This document shows positions 35,033-46,556 of a DNA stretch of 64,000 nucleotides, piece after piece; the stretch's first letter is position 1; each line of letters begins with the position of its first letter. A program made the position numbers and the translations under genes. The stretch is from positions 67,053,064 through 67,117,063 of the forward strand of contig NC_037670.1 in NCBI RefSeq assembly GCF_003255815.1, in the 5' to 3' direction. The stretch is from Theropithecus gelada. Lineage: Eukaryota > Chordata > Mammalia > Primates > Cercopithecidae. The notes under the pieces are model-generated. The model searched no databases. It was not told where the DNA came from and worked only from the letters and a program-made list of their open reading frames with translations.

Positions 35033-35417
35033 ACCCTTTTATAATCATTAAATAACTTTTTAAAATTTCTCACGGTATTCCTTTCTCTAATGTCCACCTG
35101 ATATTAACATAGCTAACACAATATTCTTTTGATTAGTGTTTGTTTGGTATGTTTTTCATCTCTTTACTTTTAATCTATCCGGGAAGTTATATTTGAAATG
35201 AGTTGGTACAGAGAGCATATTGTTGGATCTTGCTTTTTGCATGCAATTTGACAATCTTTGTCTTTTAATAGGGCTGTTGAGGATATTTATATTTAATGTG
35301 ATTTTTAATACAGTTTTGTTTAACCTAGCAATTGCTATGTTTCCCTTTTTCCATCTCTTGTTTGCTCCTGTTTTCCCCCTTTCCTGAGTCTTATTGTGTT
35401 AATCAAGTACTTCTTTT
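35033..35417 (-). mobile_element. Old L1M ORF2/inter-ORF fragment, antisense
   Basis: L1M resumes after the MaLR LTR. 35190-35300 is the reverse complement of the region between endonuclease and ORF1. Confidence 0.6.
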
Positions 35418-35683
35418 CTACTTTTTTTTTTTAATACTTTAAGTTCTAGGGTACATGTGCACAACGTGCAGGTTTGTTACATATGTATACATGTGCAATG
35501 TTGGTGTGCTGCACCCATTAACTCGTCATTTACGTTAGGTATATCTCCTAATACTAACCCTTCCCCTTACCCCCTCCCCACAATAGGACCCGGTGTGTGA
35601 TGCTACCCTTCCTGTGTCCAAGTGATCTCATTGTTCAATTCCCACCTATGAGTGAGAACATGCGGTATTTGGTTTTCTGTTCT
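35418..35683 (-). mobile_element. L1PA 3' UTR fragment, 5'-truncated, antisense
   Basis: T run at 35421-35432, then the reverse complement of the L1PA 3' UTR with its G-rich tract (35560-35580 on the C strand) and the start of the ORF2 stop region at about 35640-35683. About 0.26 kb only. Confidence 0.88.
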
Positions 35684-35727
35684 AATTTTATTTTAACTCC
35701 ATTATAGGCTCATTAGTATGCATGCTC

Positions 35728-35758
<31 letters not shown>

Positions 35759-37437
35759 TCCTCTCTCTTTTTTCCCCTCTCTTTTTAAAAGCTTTTCTAG
35801 GCTTAACAATGTACATCTTAAACTTATCACAGGCTCTCTTCTATGCTATGCTGTTTCATATACAGTCTGAGAATTTTACAAAAGTGTACTTTGATGTCCT
35901 TCAAGGCCTCTCTAATAGCACAAATTTTATTTAAAATATATTATATTTCTTTACTGTACAATGTTAATTAGCACTTAAAGAAATTTTAAAATGAGAAAAA
36001 AGTGTTTTTTTATCCCCCCTCCAGCATATTTCTAGTTTCCAATGTCTTCACTTATTTCTGTGTACTCTAATTTCCATCTGGAACCATTTTCCTTCTGTGT
36101 AAAGAACATCTTTAATATTTTTTGTAATGTTGGTTGACTGGCAGGGACTTCTGGAAGTTTCTGAACGCCTGGGAAGAAAAGGATACTTATTTTGCCTTCA
36201 ATTTAGGAAAAAAAGTGTTTGTAGTTGTAGGATTATAAGCTTGACAACTTTTTTCTTTCAGTGCTTTAAAGATGTGGGCTCCATTGTTTCTGGTATTCAT
36301 TCTCATTTTTATATGTGTTTCTCTATACATAATGTGTCTTCTTTCCTCTGGCTGCCTTTAATACATTCTCTTTATCACTGACTTACAGCAAATTGATTGT
36401 GATGCTGCCTAGTATAATTTTTCTCTTCTTTATTCTGCTTGAAGTTTGCTGAGCTTTCTGGAATTAGAATATAGTTTTCACTGAATTTGGAAAAATTTCA
36501 ACTACTCTTTCTTCAGTTTTTTGTTTGTTTGTTTCTCTGTTATTTTTCTTTCCTTCTGGGAATTTGATGACACATTTTTTTAGATGCCTTATTCAATAGC
36601 TCATTGTTACTTTATGTTTTAAGGCTTTTCTTTCTCTGTGTGTGTTTCATTTTAGATAGTTTCTATTGCTATTCCTTTAAGCCCATTAAACTTTTTTCTT
36701 CCTCAGTGTCTAATATGTTTTAATTCCGTTCAGTGTAACTTTCCTATTTAGAAATTTACTAGTTTATCTCCAAAAGTTTTATGAGAATATTTTTACAGCT
36801 TCCATTTCTTTCATCATCAGACTTATGTTTATTTTGATTCTTGAACATTTGCAGTGTATTTATATTTGCTATTTTCATGTTCTTGTTTACTAATGCAATC
36901 ATCAATGTTATTTCTTTATCTGTTTCTATTGATTGATGGGTTTTGTTTTGTTTTGTTTTCGCCCCGATCCATTTGTGCCTGGTAATTTTTTACTGGATAT
37001 TATACATTTTACACTTTTGGATGATGAATATCTTCATATTGTTTTAAATGTCTTGGGGCTGTGCTCTGCAACACAATTTACTTGGAGCTGAAGTTACTAA
37101 GAAACCTTTTGAGCTTTGCTTTTGATCTTGGTTAGGGAAGATCCAGAAGAGCCTTTCGTTTAGGGTTAATTTGGTCTCCTTACTGAGAAAATGCCTTTCT
37201 AAGAACTCTACACATGGGACATTATTAGGAAATATTTCTACTCTATCTGGTGGGGTCACAAACTATTCTATCTTGTGTAAACTCTAGACATGTTCCCAGC
37301 TGGTTTCTTCCCTGTCCTTTGGAGTTTCTTCACACATATTCACAGACCAGGACTCAGCCAGAAGTGAGCCTGTTGATCTCCAATGCTTGCTGTCTCCCTC
37401 TCAATCTCTCTCTCTCTCTCTCTTTCTCTCTCTTCCT

Positions 37438-37474
<37 letters not shown>

Positions 37475-37740
37475 AGTTCCTTCTTGGCTTAGACAATCTA
37501 CATCACAAACTCACAAACTCTCCTGTGATTCTTCACCTAAAACCCTGATCTCTGCCTCCTTAAATCAGCAAAAATGTTTGGCTGTGTTTGGGTGGTCCCT
37601 TTCCATCCTGTGGCCGGGAAGCTCTTTTCAAATACTTAATGGGGCACTCATGAGGCTCAACTCACCTTCTTTGGGGATACATTTCTGGAGCTGCCTATTT
37701 TCCATTATCTGAAAACCATTTGTTTTATATAATTTGGCTG
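35684..37740 (-). mobile_element. Old L1M/HAL1-like ORF1 and 5' region, antisense
   Basis: Reverse-complement L1-lineage ORF1 (36100-36860) followed by leader-type sequence (36890-37010 and 37560-37730). It shares phrases with 30240-31420. A (TC)n(TG)n microsatellite interrupts it at 37400-37472. Confidence 0.55.
37400..37472. repeat. (TC)n followed by (TG)n microsatellite
   Basis: Runs of 'tctctctc' then 'gtgtgtgt'. The two nearby open frames exist only because of these runs. Confidence 0.96.
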
Positions 37741-38169
37741 GTTTTGTAGGTGCTTTATGGCAGGATGGTAAATCTCGTCCTTTTTATTATGAAGAAAAAT
37801 TTATGAACTACCATATGAGTTTTTATTCTTGAAGTGGTATCTCTTTATCATTCCCTCACTGGAAGATGAGCACTAAGAATATTAACATACGCTGTCTTTT
37901 CTCTTCTGCCTCCAAATCCCTTCCCAGGAAACTGCACCCTTATCTTCCATCCAAGACTGGCAGGCTTGCAGTGAGGTATTTTCTTGGTGAGCCTTATTTG
38001 AAGCTAAGATCTTGCTAAGGGAGAGAAAGTGATGTACATTCAGCTGTCTAATCCCATAACCTCATCTACATAAGATCCAGAAGTCATGCAGAAAAATATT
38101 TTATTCTTATTTGAATTCTGACATGGACTGACTTGAGATCTATTGGCAAGAGAGTAAATTTCAAATGAC
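37741..38169. other. Unassigned intergenic DNA
   Basis: Nothing recognised. Confidence 0.4.
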
Positions 38170-38345
38170 TCACCACAAAAAATAGAAACATAAGTGAGGT
38201 GATAGATATGTCATTTAACTTGTTCTAATTATTTCACACTGAATACATATATGAAAACATCATGTTGTATCTCATTCTTGTATACAATTATGATTTGCCA
38301 GTTAAACAAAAAAATAAATAATTTTAAACATTAAATAAAAATAAT
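38170..38345 (+). mobile_element. Old L1M 3' UTR fragment
   Basis: 'catttaacttgttctaattatttcacac', 'tatatgaaaacatcatgttgtatc' and 'tatacaattatgatttgccag' follow the terminal 3' UTR of L1MC/L1MD-type elements in order. Confidence 0.6.
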
Positions 38346-39384
38346 TTTACTTAAAACGCTGAGTTTTTTTTTTTCTGTTGGAAAATTCTATTAGATCTTA
38401 TTAAATAATTTAAGAAAAATCAAACCATTCACAATGTGATGTTAGCATCCATCCATCTGGTGGCCAGTGTAAAAAAATCAATATTGTGATTCACATGCTG
38501 TGTCTTAGTAGGTAGATAGATACTTAAGAGTAATATGAATTATTTAATAATTTAAAATGTTCCTTGATTCCATGTGCAACTGTTCCGAATCCCACAGTCA
38601 TTCATATGCCTCCAAAGGTGGGAATTCGAAGGAGAAGGAGAGCAAGATAACAGGCATTGAGCACTGTGGGGAAATGCAACTTGATGATACAAGAATCCAT
38701 GGCATCTCCACTACCTCAGCAAGGCATCTGCACCCTGGGGTGCATCAGCCCCCGGACTTCTGCACAGCGTGTCTTTGTCTCCTTGGTCCCGGGAAGTTGC
38801 CCCTTTTCTCTGGAGGACACCAGGAAGGAGAGGGGCCATAGCACATCCCTGACAGCTGCAGGAGCTGCCAGCCTGGCCACTCAGGGTCCTTCAAGGAATT
38901 TATATTCTGGAGGGTCTGTGACATGAGGCGCTCTTTATTTTTGAGATGTCAGCACTCTGTGGTCAGCTTGCAAGGAAATAAGCGCAAGAATGGAAGGTGA
39001 ACCCTTAGAAAATTGAGTATGACTTACCAGTGAAATTTATGGCTGTTGAATCTAAAAAATCAAAAACAAAAACAAATCAATAGCAAGGCTTGTATCCCTT
39101 ATGCCTTTTCATTTCTTTGTTCTAGTAATTTATTTTTATTATGTCTTATAGAAGTTTGGGGCTACCACAGACTAAAGGGAAAACAATATACTGACTTGTT
39201 CCCATAGAAATCTGAGAAATTCTCTAAATGTGAGCCTGAGTCTACAGCAGAACTCAGCTGGAGAAAAGACCACTTCTATAGAGTAGTAGAAATTGTCTTC
39301 CCATCGACTCATTACATTCTCAAGTTCCCAATCAGAACTACTGGAGAGGAGATTGATTTTACTTGGAGCAAAGTGTATATTTTT
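38346..39384. other. Intergenic DNA with a GC-richer non-repeat block
   Basis: 38560-38960 is clearly richer in GC than its surroundings and resembles no repeat I know. It contains overlapping open frames on the plus strand (38557-38841, 94 codons; 38657-38926, 89 codons). There is no domain, signal peptide or homology I can name. The rest is AT-rich and unassigned. Confidence 0.45.
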
Positions 39385-39995
39385 TCCTCCAGTTTATTGA
39401 GATACAATTGACAAACATTATATATATTGAAGGTATACCACTTGATGTTTTGATACAGGCATACATTATTAATTCATCACCACAATCAAGGTAGCAAGCG
39501 CATCTATCACCTCACATAGTTATCAAATTTATTTTGGTTTGGGGGAACACTTAAGATCTACCCTCTTAGCACATTTCAAGCATATAATACAGTATTGTTT
39601 AATATATTCCTATTACTGTACATTAGCTTTCCAGAACCCATTCATCCTGTCTAACTGAAACCATAAGACCTTTGGCCAATAGCTCCACATTCTTTCCAAC
39701 ATACCTCCAGTCCCTGGCAGCCATAATTCTACACTCTACTTCTATAATTTCAACTATTTCAGATTAACTGTAGAAGTGAGATCACGCTGTTTTTGTCCTC
39801 CCTTGCCTGCCTTGTTTCACTCAGCATCACATCCTCCAGGTTCAGCCATGTTGTCACAAATGGCAAATTCGCTTTGTTTTTAAGGACAAATAATATTTCA
39901 TTGTACGTATATACTACAATTTATGTATCCATTCATCCAGTAATGGACATTTAGGACATTTCTACATCTAGGCTATTGTGAATTATAAAGTATGT
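39385..39995 (-). mobile_element. Old L1M (MB/MC) 3' end, antisense
   Basis: 'ccagtttattgagatacaattgac', 'catcaccacaatcaaggtagc' and 'ccattcatccagtaatggacatttagg' are the reverse-complemented L1M 3' UTR in order. Confidence 0.8.
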
Positions 39996-40455
39996 CTTTT
40001 CTGTTTATGGATTTACTAGCTATCCTTTTACACAGGTCTGGATCACCACAGAAAATGGACAAGAAAATTTGGACGCGAAGATCAGATCCTTGCCATGCCC
40101 TGATGGTAAGATCAGAATGGGAAATTCACCTTTATCCAAATTGCCACTTCTTTACCCATCTGAAAAAACAACGATCCATGTTACTAAAACTGCCAAAGAT
40201 CCCTCACCATATCCCCGTTTGCCTGCTGCTGTGAGTCATGAAAATAACCACTGAAATGATTTTTCTCAAAAGTAAAGGACAATATCTCTGCCATTAAATG
40301 TGAAGGGTGGTGAGTTATGGAGCATGCAGCTATAGAGGCAAAGTCACCCCAGTGCTGTCGCAGACACACACATAGCGCAGTAGCCTGAAAGGTTGGAGTC
40401 AGGTGGCATTCTCCCTCTTGAAGGGGTTTTAAAGTGAAATGTGGGAGCTAGAGTC
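39996..40455. other. Non-repeat DNA with an exon-like open stretch
   Basis: From 40022 a pyrimidine-rich tract ends in 'cacag' at 40036. A plus-strand frame from 40037 then stays open to a stop at 40252-40254 (61 codons from the internal ATG at 40069). The layout resembles the acceptor and last coding part of a gene, but I do not recognise the peptide, and chance or an old pseudogene are equally possible. Confidence 0.3.
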
Positions 40456-40665
40456 AATAATCCTTATCATCAATAACAGCCACAGTGGTCAAATATCTCC
40501 TCTAAGGTAGCCTGGCAATGGAGAGTTCACTTGTATTAATTCATTTAATAGTCACAGAAATTACAAAGTCTGTCCTATTATCATTTTACAGACAAGGAAA
40601 TGAAAACACAAGAAGTTTGTGTAGCTTATGTGAGGTTTCACGGTTATACCAGTGCCTGTTCTCTC
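40456..40665 (+). mobile_element. MIR
   Basis: 'tattaattcatttaatagtcacag', 'tatcattttacagacaaggaaatgaaaacac' and 'gtgaggtttcacggttataccagtg' follow the MIR core and tRNA-unrelated 3' part. A further MIR-like scrap lies at about 40945-40990. Confidence 0.7.
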
Positions 40666-41824
40666 TGGGCTACTTATTAGACAAAACTGCTTCACCTTAT
40701 TTTGTTTGTCCATTTTTAAATCTCAATAAAGACAAAATGTTTTTCTTTGGCCTTTAAACAACATCAGCTCAAATAAATTTTCTAGAATGAGTTTGTTGTT
40801 GTTTTATACTGCTTCATGTTCAAGGACTCAAAATTTGAAAGAGCTGGTGGAGTGAAATTCAGCTAGATTCAATGTTTCTATCCCACAGAAGTTTCTAAAA
40901 ACTTGAGTTTAGAATGTTGACCTTATCAGTGGCACACACTGATGTGCCCAACGTCACACCACAAGTTAGTGGCAGGGAGACTCAGTGATGTGCTAGAGCT
41001 GCTTTGTTATAACTCAAGAGAGCCCACTGTTAAATACTTGGGAATTTTGCTAGCCAGTTGTGAAACCTTTGGTATCTTGAAATCTTGAAATCAGTCATGA
41101 TGGAGTACTTATACCAGGCAAATTGCCAAACACAACAGAAACAAAACAAAAGAGAAAACAAAACAAAGCTTGCTTGCTTGATTGATTATTTTCCAGAGAA
41201 TAAGTTTAACATCACATCGCTACTTGCTTTCCAGTATCCAGAATGAAATCTTACAGCCTCCTTCTTAGAACTTGGCAAATATTTAATGAGAGAAAATGTG
41301 AAACTGACTAGGTTGCATATTTTTATCTATCTTCTAATGGTATGGCTATAGGCACAAACCTATGAAAGTTTGCAGTCACTTCCTGCTTGGTTTGGCTTTA
41401 ATGATCTATACTGAAGAGACTCCCCTAAATAGTAGCTCTATCTAAAATATCTTCAGAACTAAAAAGTTAAAGGAAAAGAACTAACATCAACCTATTAAGG
41501 ACTTCAATTTCCCATTGGAAAGATAAAGGAAACTGGCTTCGTTGAATATTTCTTTAACCAAATTTACTACAGAATAATTAAAAATATCTGAATTATTCTC
41601 CAATATGGAAGTCACAGGAGTGAAGGAGAAGAGTACTGTGGTTTGGGAGAGAGTTGGATATTAGGAAGAACCCCTCAATTTTCATGGACTTGAGAGCTGG
41701 CAACCTGGACGATCTGGTCTCCCTCTAGTCCAGGCTGAGTATGACCAACTGGCTATGTGAACTTAGGAATCACGTCAATGAAGATACCTGACAAGAACAT
41801 TTTAGTTTCACAGACTTAAATATG
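40666..41824. other. Unassigned intergenic DNA
   Basis: No gene. Apart from the MIR-like scrap at 40945-40990 and a small (AAAC)-type run near 41135-41165, nothing is recognised. Confidence 0.4.
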
Positions 41825-42014
41825 ATATGGTTTGTACATAGGTCCATGGAGACATGAACTTAAATCCCCTGCTGTAACTCCAACAACGAGAGATGTGCAC
41901 CTACCCAGAGTTGTGTGTGTCATCACTGGGACATGCAGAACTGCAAACATTTCACCTAACTCAGCCTTCTCCTAATGTGCAGGTGTTTTAATGGTGTTAT
42001 AAGTATATTTTACA

Positions 42015-42445
42015 TGAATAAATGTGACTTTTGTGGCTCATAGTCATGTAGCTTCCATGAATAGCACCCAGGACCCTGGTACCATCTCCAAACTCACTGC
42101 TTTGGCTTTGATTTTCTCCTCAACAACCCTTCTAAGCACCCTTCACTCTGCCCATCATTCTATGATCATGGTGCTGGCAGACGCTGGATCTGGAGAGACC
42201 TGCCTTCTAGTTCATAGATGGTGCCTTCTTGCTGTATCCTCACATGTTGGAAGGGGCAAGAGAGCTCGCTAAGGTCCCTTTTATAAGGGCACTAATCTTA
42301 TTCATAAGGGTTCCACGTCTATGACTTAATCTCCTCCCAAAGGCCTCACCTTCTGATACCATCACATTGAAGGTTAGGATTTCAACATATCAATTTTATG
42401 GGAACACAAATGTTCAGTTAATAAAATTTCACCCACAGGCCCCCA
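42015..42445 (-). repeat. MaLR-type LTR (MST/MLT1-like), antisense
   Basis: The plus strand shows reverse-complemented MaLR phrases: 'ttgctgtatcctcacatgttggaaggggcaagagagctc', 'cccttttataagggcactaatc', 'gcctcaccttctgataccatcac' and 'ttaggatttcaacatatc'. The LTR start (provirus sense) lies near 42445. The 41825-42014 stretch to its left is unassigned. Confidence 0.7.
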
Positions 42446-43275
42446 AATTCATCTCTTTCTCACATGCAAAGTATGTTCACTCCATCTCAACAACCCCAAA
42501 AGCCTTAGCTTGTTTCAACATCAACTCTAAATTCTAAAGTCTGAGGTTTATCTATTTAAGTTCAGATATGGATGAGGCTTGAAATATGATTCATCCTGAG
42601 GCAAATTCCTCTCCAGTCGTGAACCTGTGAAACCAGACAAGTTGTGTGCTTCCAGAGTATAATGATGGAACAGGCATAAAATAGACCTTCCCATACCAGA
42701 AGGAGAAAGAGCAAGGAAAAGAGAGATAGTTGGTCTCAATGAAGTCCAAAACCTAACAAGGCAAACAACACTGAATCTTAAGTTTCAAGAATAATTCTTT
42801 GGCTTGATGCTCTGCCTTCTGGACGCACTGGGGCAGCCGTGTCTCACTCACAGCTTGACAGGGTGCTGCCCACTCTGTGGCTCTCAGTCAGGGACCTTCA
42901 GCTCTCCTGGAGTGTGGACTCCGGGTGACTGCATCCTATGTAAACAACAAACATCATGTTGGGGGGTTAGGATTGCAGCACTTGAATTTGGGGAAATGCA
43001 GAAACGTTGAGTCCATAATGTGCAGCTGCTGTGTTTAGCCACACCCCTCGTTATTGGAAGCCCAGCAGTGACTCAGGGGCTTTGCCCTCATAAGGCTTAC
43101 GTTCAAGCCATATTTACATCTAAATCACTAAATCTACTAATAGGAAAAAGTGGCTGACCTCCACAACTAGGAAGGAGTCCAGCTTGCTGGCTTTCCCCAA
43201 GGACAATAGCTTGTAATTTTTAGAAAGGGGCTTGAATATGAACCACGAAACCACAATTCTCAACTTCCAGGAATT
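42446..43275 (-). mobile_element. Possible MaLR internal sequence, antisense
   Basis: Directly abutting the LTR, 42450-42560 ('aaccccaaaagccttagcttgtttcaac', 'tctaaattctaaagtctgagg') resembles the start of MaLR internal regions. 42800-43020 has the GC-richer style of these sequences. Decayed, with no coding capacity. Confidence 0.5.
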
Positions 43276-43279
43276 CTAA

Positions 43280-43913
43280 AGGCTCAATGCACTTTCATAA
43301 TGGAAAAGCGATTCTCAAAAAATTGTCTTCTAGGCAATTATATTGGTTTTTATTAACAATTCTGAGAGCAGAGGACCTACCATGTGCAAAATCTCAGATG
43401 GATTACACAATACGATTTACAATTGCTCCAAAGAAAGCTATATATTCAGGTATAATTCTACCAAGACATACAGAATCATATGTGGAAAATTTTAACTCCT
43501 AATTTTTAGATTAAAAATTACCTAAATAAATTGAGAGATATCCATAGAATGGATAAGATACTATCCAGGGATAAGAGACTCAATATAGAAATATGTCAAT
43601 TCTCTTCGAATTGACCAATGAATTTAATACAATTCCTATAAAAATCCCAGCAAAATTTTTTTATGGATATAGACAAGCTCATTCTTACATTCATATGGAG
43701 AGGACAGAGCCTACAATAGCAAAAACATTTCATAAAACAAGAATTAACTGAGAGGAATCACTCAATCTGCTGTTAAAGCTTACTATATAGCTATAGTAAT
43801 CAAGACAGTATAGTATTGCTGGAGTCAGAGACACATAAAATGGAACAGAATTAAGAACTCAGAAATAAATGCACATACATATGTCATATGCCCAATTGAT
43901 TTTTAATGGACTT
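43280..43913 (+). mobile_element. Old L1M ORF2 (RT thumb and downstream), left part
   Basis: The sense strand follows L1 ORF2: 43420-43470 is the 'cttcaaagaaaataaaatac'-equivalent region and 43780-43910 the later conserved block. It is interrupted by an antisense L1 at 43914. Confidence 0.7.
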
Positions 43914-44726
43914 TTTTAGCGCAGTTCACAGCAAAATTGAATGAAAGGTACAGAGACTTTCCATATACCCCCTACCAGCACACAGGCACAGCCTCCCTCA
44001 TTGTCAATATTCCCCCGCCAGAATGGTACATTTGGTGCAATCAATGAACCTACATTGACACATCGTCATTATTCAGAACCTACAGTTTCCATTAGTGTTC
44101 ACTCTTGGTGGTGCAAATTCTGTGAGTTAGAATAAAATATGTAATAACATGTATCCAACATTAAAGTATCATCCAGTAGAGTTTCACTGTCCTATAAAAA
44201 CCTCTGTGTTCCACCTATTCATCCCTCCCTCTCCACTAACCCCTGGCAACCAATAATCTTTTCACTGTCTACATACTTTTGCTTTTACCAAAATATAATT
44301 CGTTGGCATCGTACGGTATGTAGCCTTTTCAGATTGGCTTCTTTCACTCAGTAACATGAAATTAAGCTCTCTCCAAGTCTTTTCATGGTAAATAGTATTG
44401 CATACTATTTTGTTGTCTGATGTAACACAGTTTGTTCATCCATTCACCTACCAAAGGACTCCTTGGCTGCTTCTAAGTGTTCGCAATTATGAATAAAGCT
44501 GCGTGAACATCCAATGTAGGCTTTGGGTAGACATAAGTTTTCAATTCCTCTGGATAAATACTAAGAAGCATGACTGCTGGATCATATAGCAAAAGTATGT
44601 TTAGTTTGTAAGAAACCACCTATCTGTCTACAACATGGCTGTACCATTTTGCATTCCCACCAGCAATGAATACGCGTTCCTGTTGCTCCACATCCTCACC
44701 AGAATTTGTTTTGTCCTGTCAATTGA
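43914..44726 (-). mobile_element. Old L1ME/L1M 3' end nested in L1M, antisense
   Basis: Reverse-complemented 3' UTR ('acttttttagcgcagttcacagc', 'cagagactttccatataccccc') to 'actgctggatcatatagc'. The host phrase 'caattgatt[t/c]t' appears on both sides (about 43893 and 44719), consistent with a target duplication. Confidence 0.72.
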
Positions 44727-46175
44727 TTCTTGACAGAGGTGCAAAGATAATTCAATGGAAGAAGAGCAACCATTGCAATAAATGGGTGTTGGAGCAATTG
44801 GACATCTAGAGGGAAAAATAACAACAAAAATAAGAATCTCATCCTAAACCTCATATCTTATATGAAAATTAACTCAAAATGAATTACAGACTTAAAAGTA
44901 AAACACTTTTACAAAAGAAAATGAAGAAAATTTTTAGGTCTAGGACTTGCCAGAAGGTCTCAGACTTGGCACCAAAAACATGATCCATAAAATGAAAATT
45001 TTATAAGTTGGACTTCATCAAAATTAAAAACTTTTGCCTGGCAAAAGGCCCTATTAAAAGAGGTGAGAGAAAAGCTACAAACCAGGAGAATATATTTGAA
45101 CACCACATATCCACCAAAGATCTATTGTCTAGAATATATAAAGAGTTCTCAAAATGAAGTAGTAAAAATCACTCAATCAAACTAGAAAATGAGACAATGA
45201 AAGGAACCAATGTTTCACTAAAGAGGTTCACTAAACAGGATATACAGGTGACATTCGAGTACATGAAAAGATGTTCAACATCATTAAACATGAAGGAAAC
45301 GAAAATTAAAACCATGAAGAGTTATCACTACACACCTATCAAAACGGCTAAAATATAAAAATAGTGGGAGTGCCACATGCTGACAAGGATGTGAGAGAAG
45401 TGAACCACACATACATCACCAGTAGGAATGTAAAATAGCGCTATCACTCTGCACATAGTTTGTCAGTTTCTTAACAAAACCAAAAATGCACTCGCCATAC
45501 ATCCCAGCAACTGCACCCTTGGCATTTATTACAAAGAAGCAAGAACTTAAACGCTTACACAAAAATCTGTACACAAATGGTCATAGCAGCTTTATTTGTA
45601 ATAGAAAAAATTAGAACCAAGAAAAATATCCCACAACGGGTAAATGCTTAAACAAATAGTTTTTAAAAATCTATACCATGGAATATTATCCAACAAGGAA
45701 AAAAAAAATAAGGAATTATCGATATACACAATTGGGATGGGTCTCAAGATATCGAGTGAAAAAAAGGTCAATCTCAAATGGTCACATATTAAATGATTCA
45801 ATTTATATAAAATTATTGAAATAAAAACATTACAGAGATGGAGAACTAATTAGCGTTTGTCAGGCGTTAGGGATGGGCATCACGAAAGGGTGGTGGCTGT
45901 GGCTCTGAGAGAGTAGCATGATGAACCCTTGTTTCCGACTTGTTCTGTGTGATAATACTGCACATGACTAAATACACACAGGCAAAATGAATTCATGTCA
46001 AACTAGTGAAATATGGATAGGTCAGTGTCAATTTCCCAGTCCTGACATTGCACTACGGTTATGCAAGATGTTACTTTTGGAGGCAAGTGAGTGAAGGTTA
46101 CATGGGACCTCTCTATATTAATTCCTACAACTGCGTGGGAATTCACAAGTATCTGAATTTTAACGCTTAATTCAA
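44727..46175 (+). mobile_element. Old L1M ORF2 C-terminus and 3' UTR, right part
   Basis: ORF2 resumes ('gacagaggtgcaaagataattcaatgg') and runs through the C-terminal segment to the 3' UTR (45835-46170: 'gcgtttgtcaggcgttag', 'caagatgttacttttggagg', 'cctacaactgcgtgggaattcac'). No open frame. Confidence 0.72.
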
Positions 46176-46541
46176 AGAAATCATCTATTCAGAAAATAAA
46201 AACTCATTGCTGCACGCTCCCCCGGCTCAAAACATCTAAGTTCCTGTAGAAAAATGTAATTCCAGGTATAAAGCAGGGCATTTAAAATATGGCCCTTAAT
46301 TCTAATACGAAGCAAAGCAGCTGCTGCAGGCCAATGAGGTCATGTCAGGAAGATTCAGGAGCCACCTGACAGTAATTCCTATTGCCAAACTTGGGACAAT
46401 CCAAGCACCAATGAGGATAAAGACTAAAATAAATTAAAATACATTGAGTATGTTTAAACCCATGCAATTTAAATAATTTTTGAAAGGCAAAACCCTCATT
46501 GGTCACTTTGGGATGATGCTAGGTAACCAGATATTCATTTT
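46176..46541. other. Unassigned intergenic DNA, L1 integration site
   Basis: No repeat recognised. Ends in 'tttt' immediately before the duplicated target of the young L1. Confidence 0.4.
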
Positions 46542-46556
46542 GAAAATTAGGATACA
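46542..46556. repeat. 15 bp target-site duplication, left
   Basis: 'gaaaattaggataca', identical to 52749-52763. The junction tttt/gaaaa fits a variant L1 endonuclease nick site. Confidence 0.96.

Noticed and set aside
34625..35040. Possible DNA transposon with terminal repeats
   Set aside because: The ends and internal phrases match a MaLR LTR with 5 bp flanks; there are no inverted termini beyond TG/CA.
37383..37712. Frame with long Ser-Leu and Cys-Val runs
   Set aside because: Translation of (TC)n and (TG)n microsatellites.
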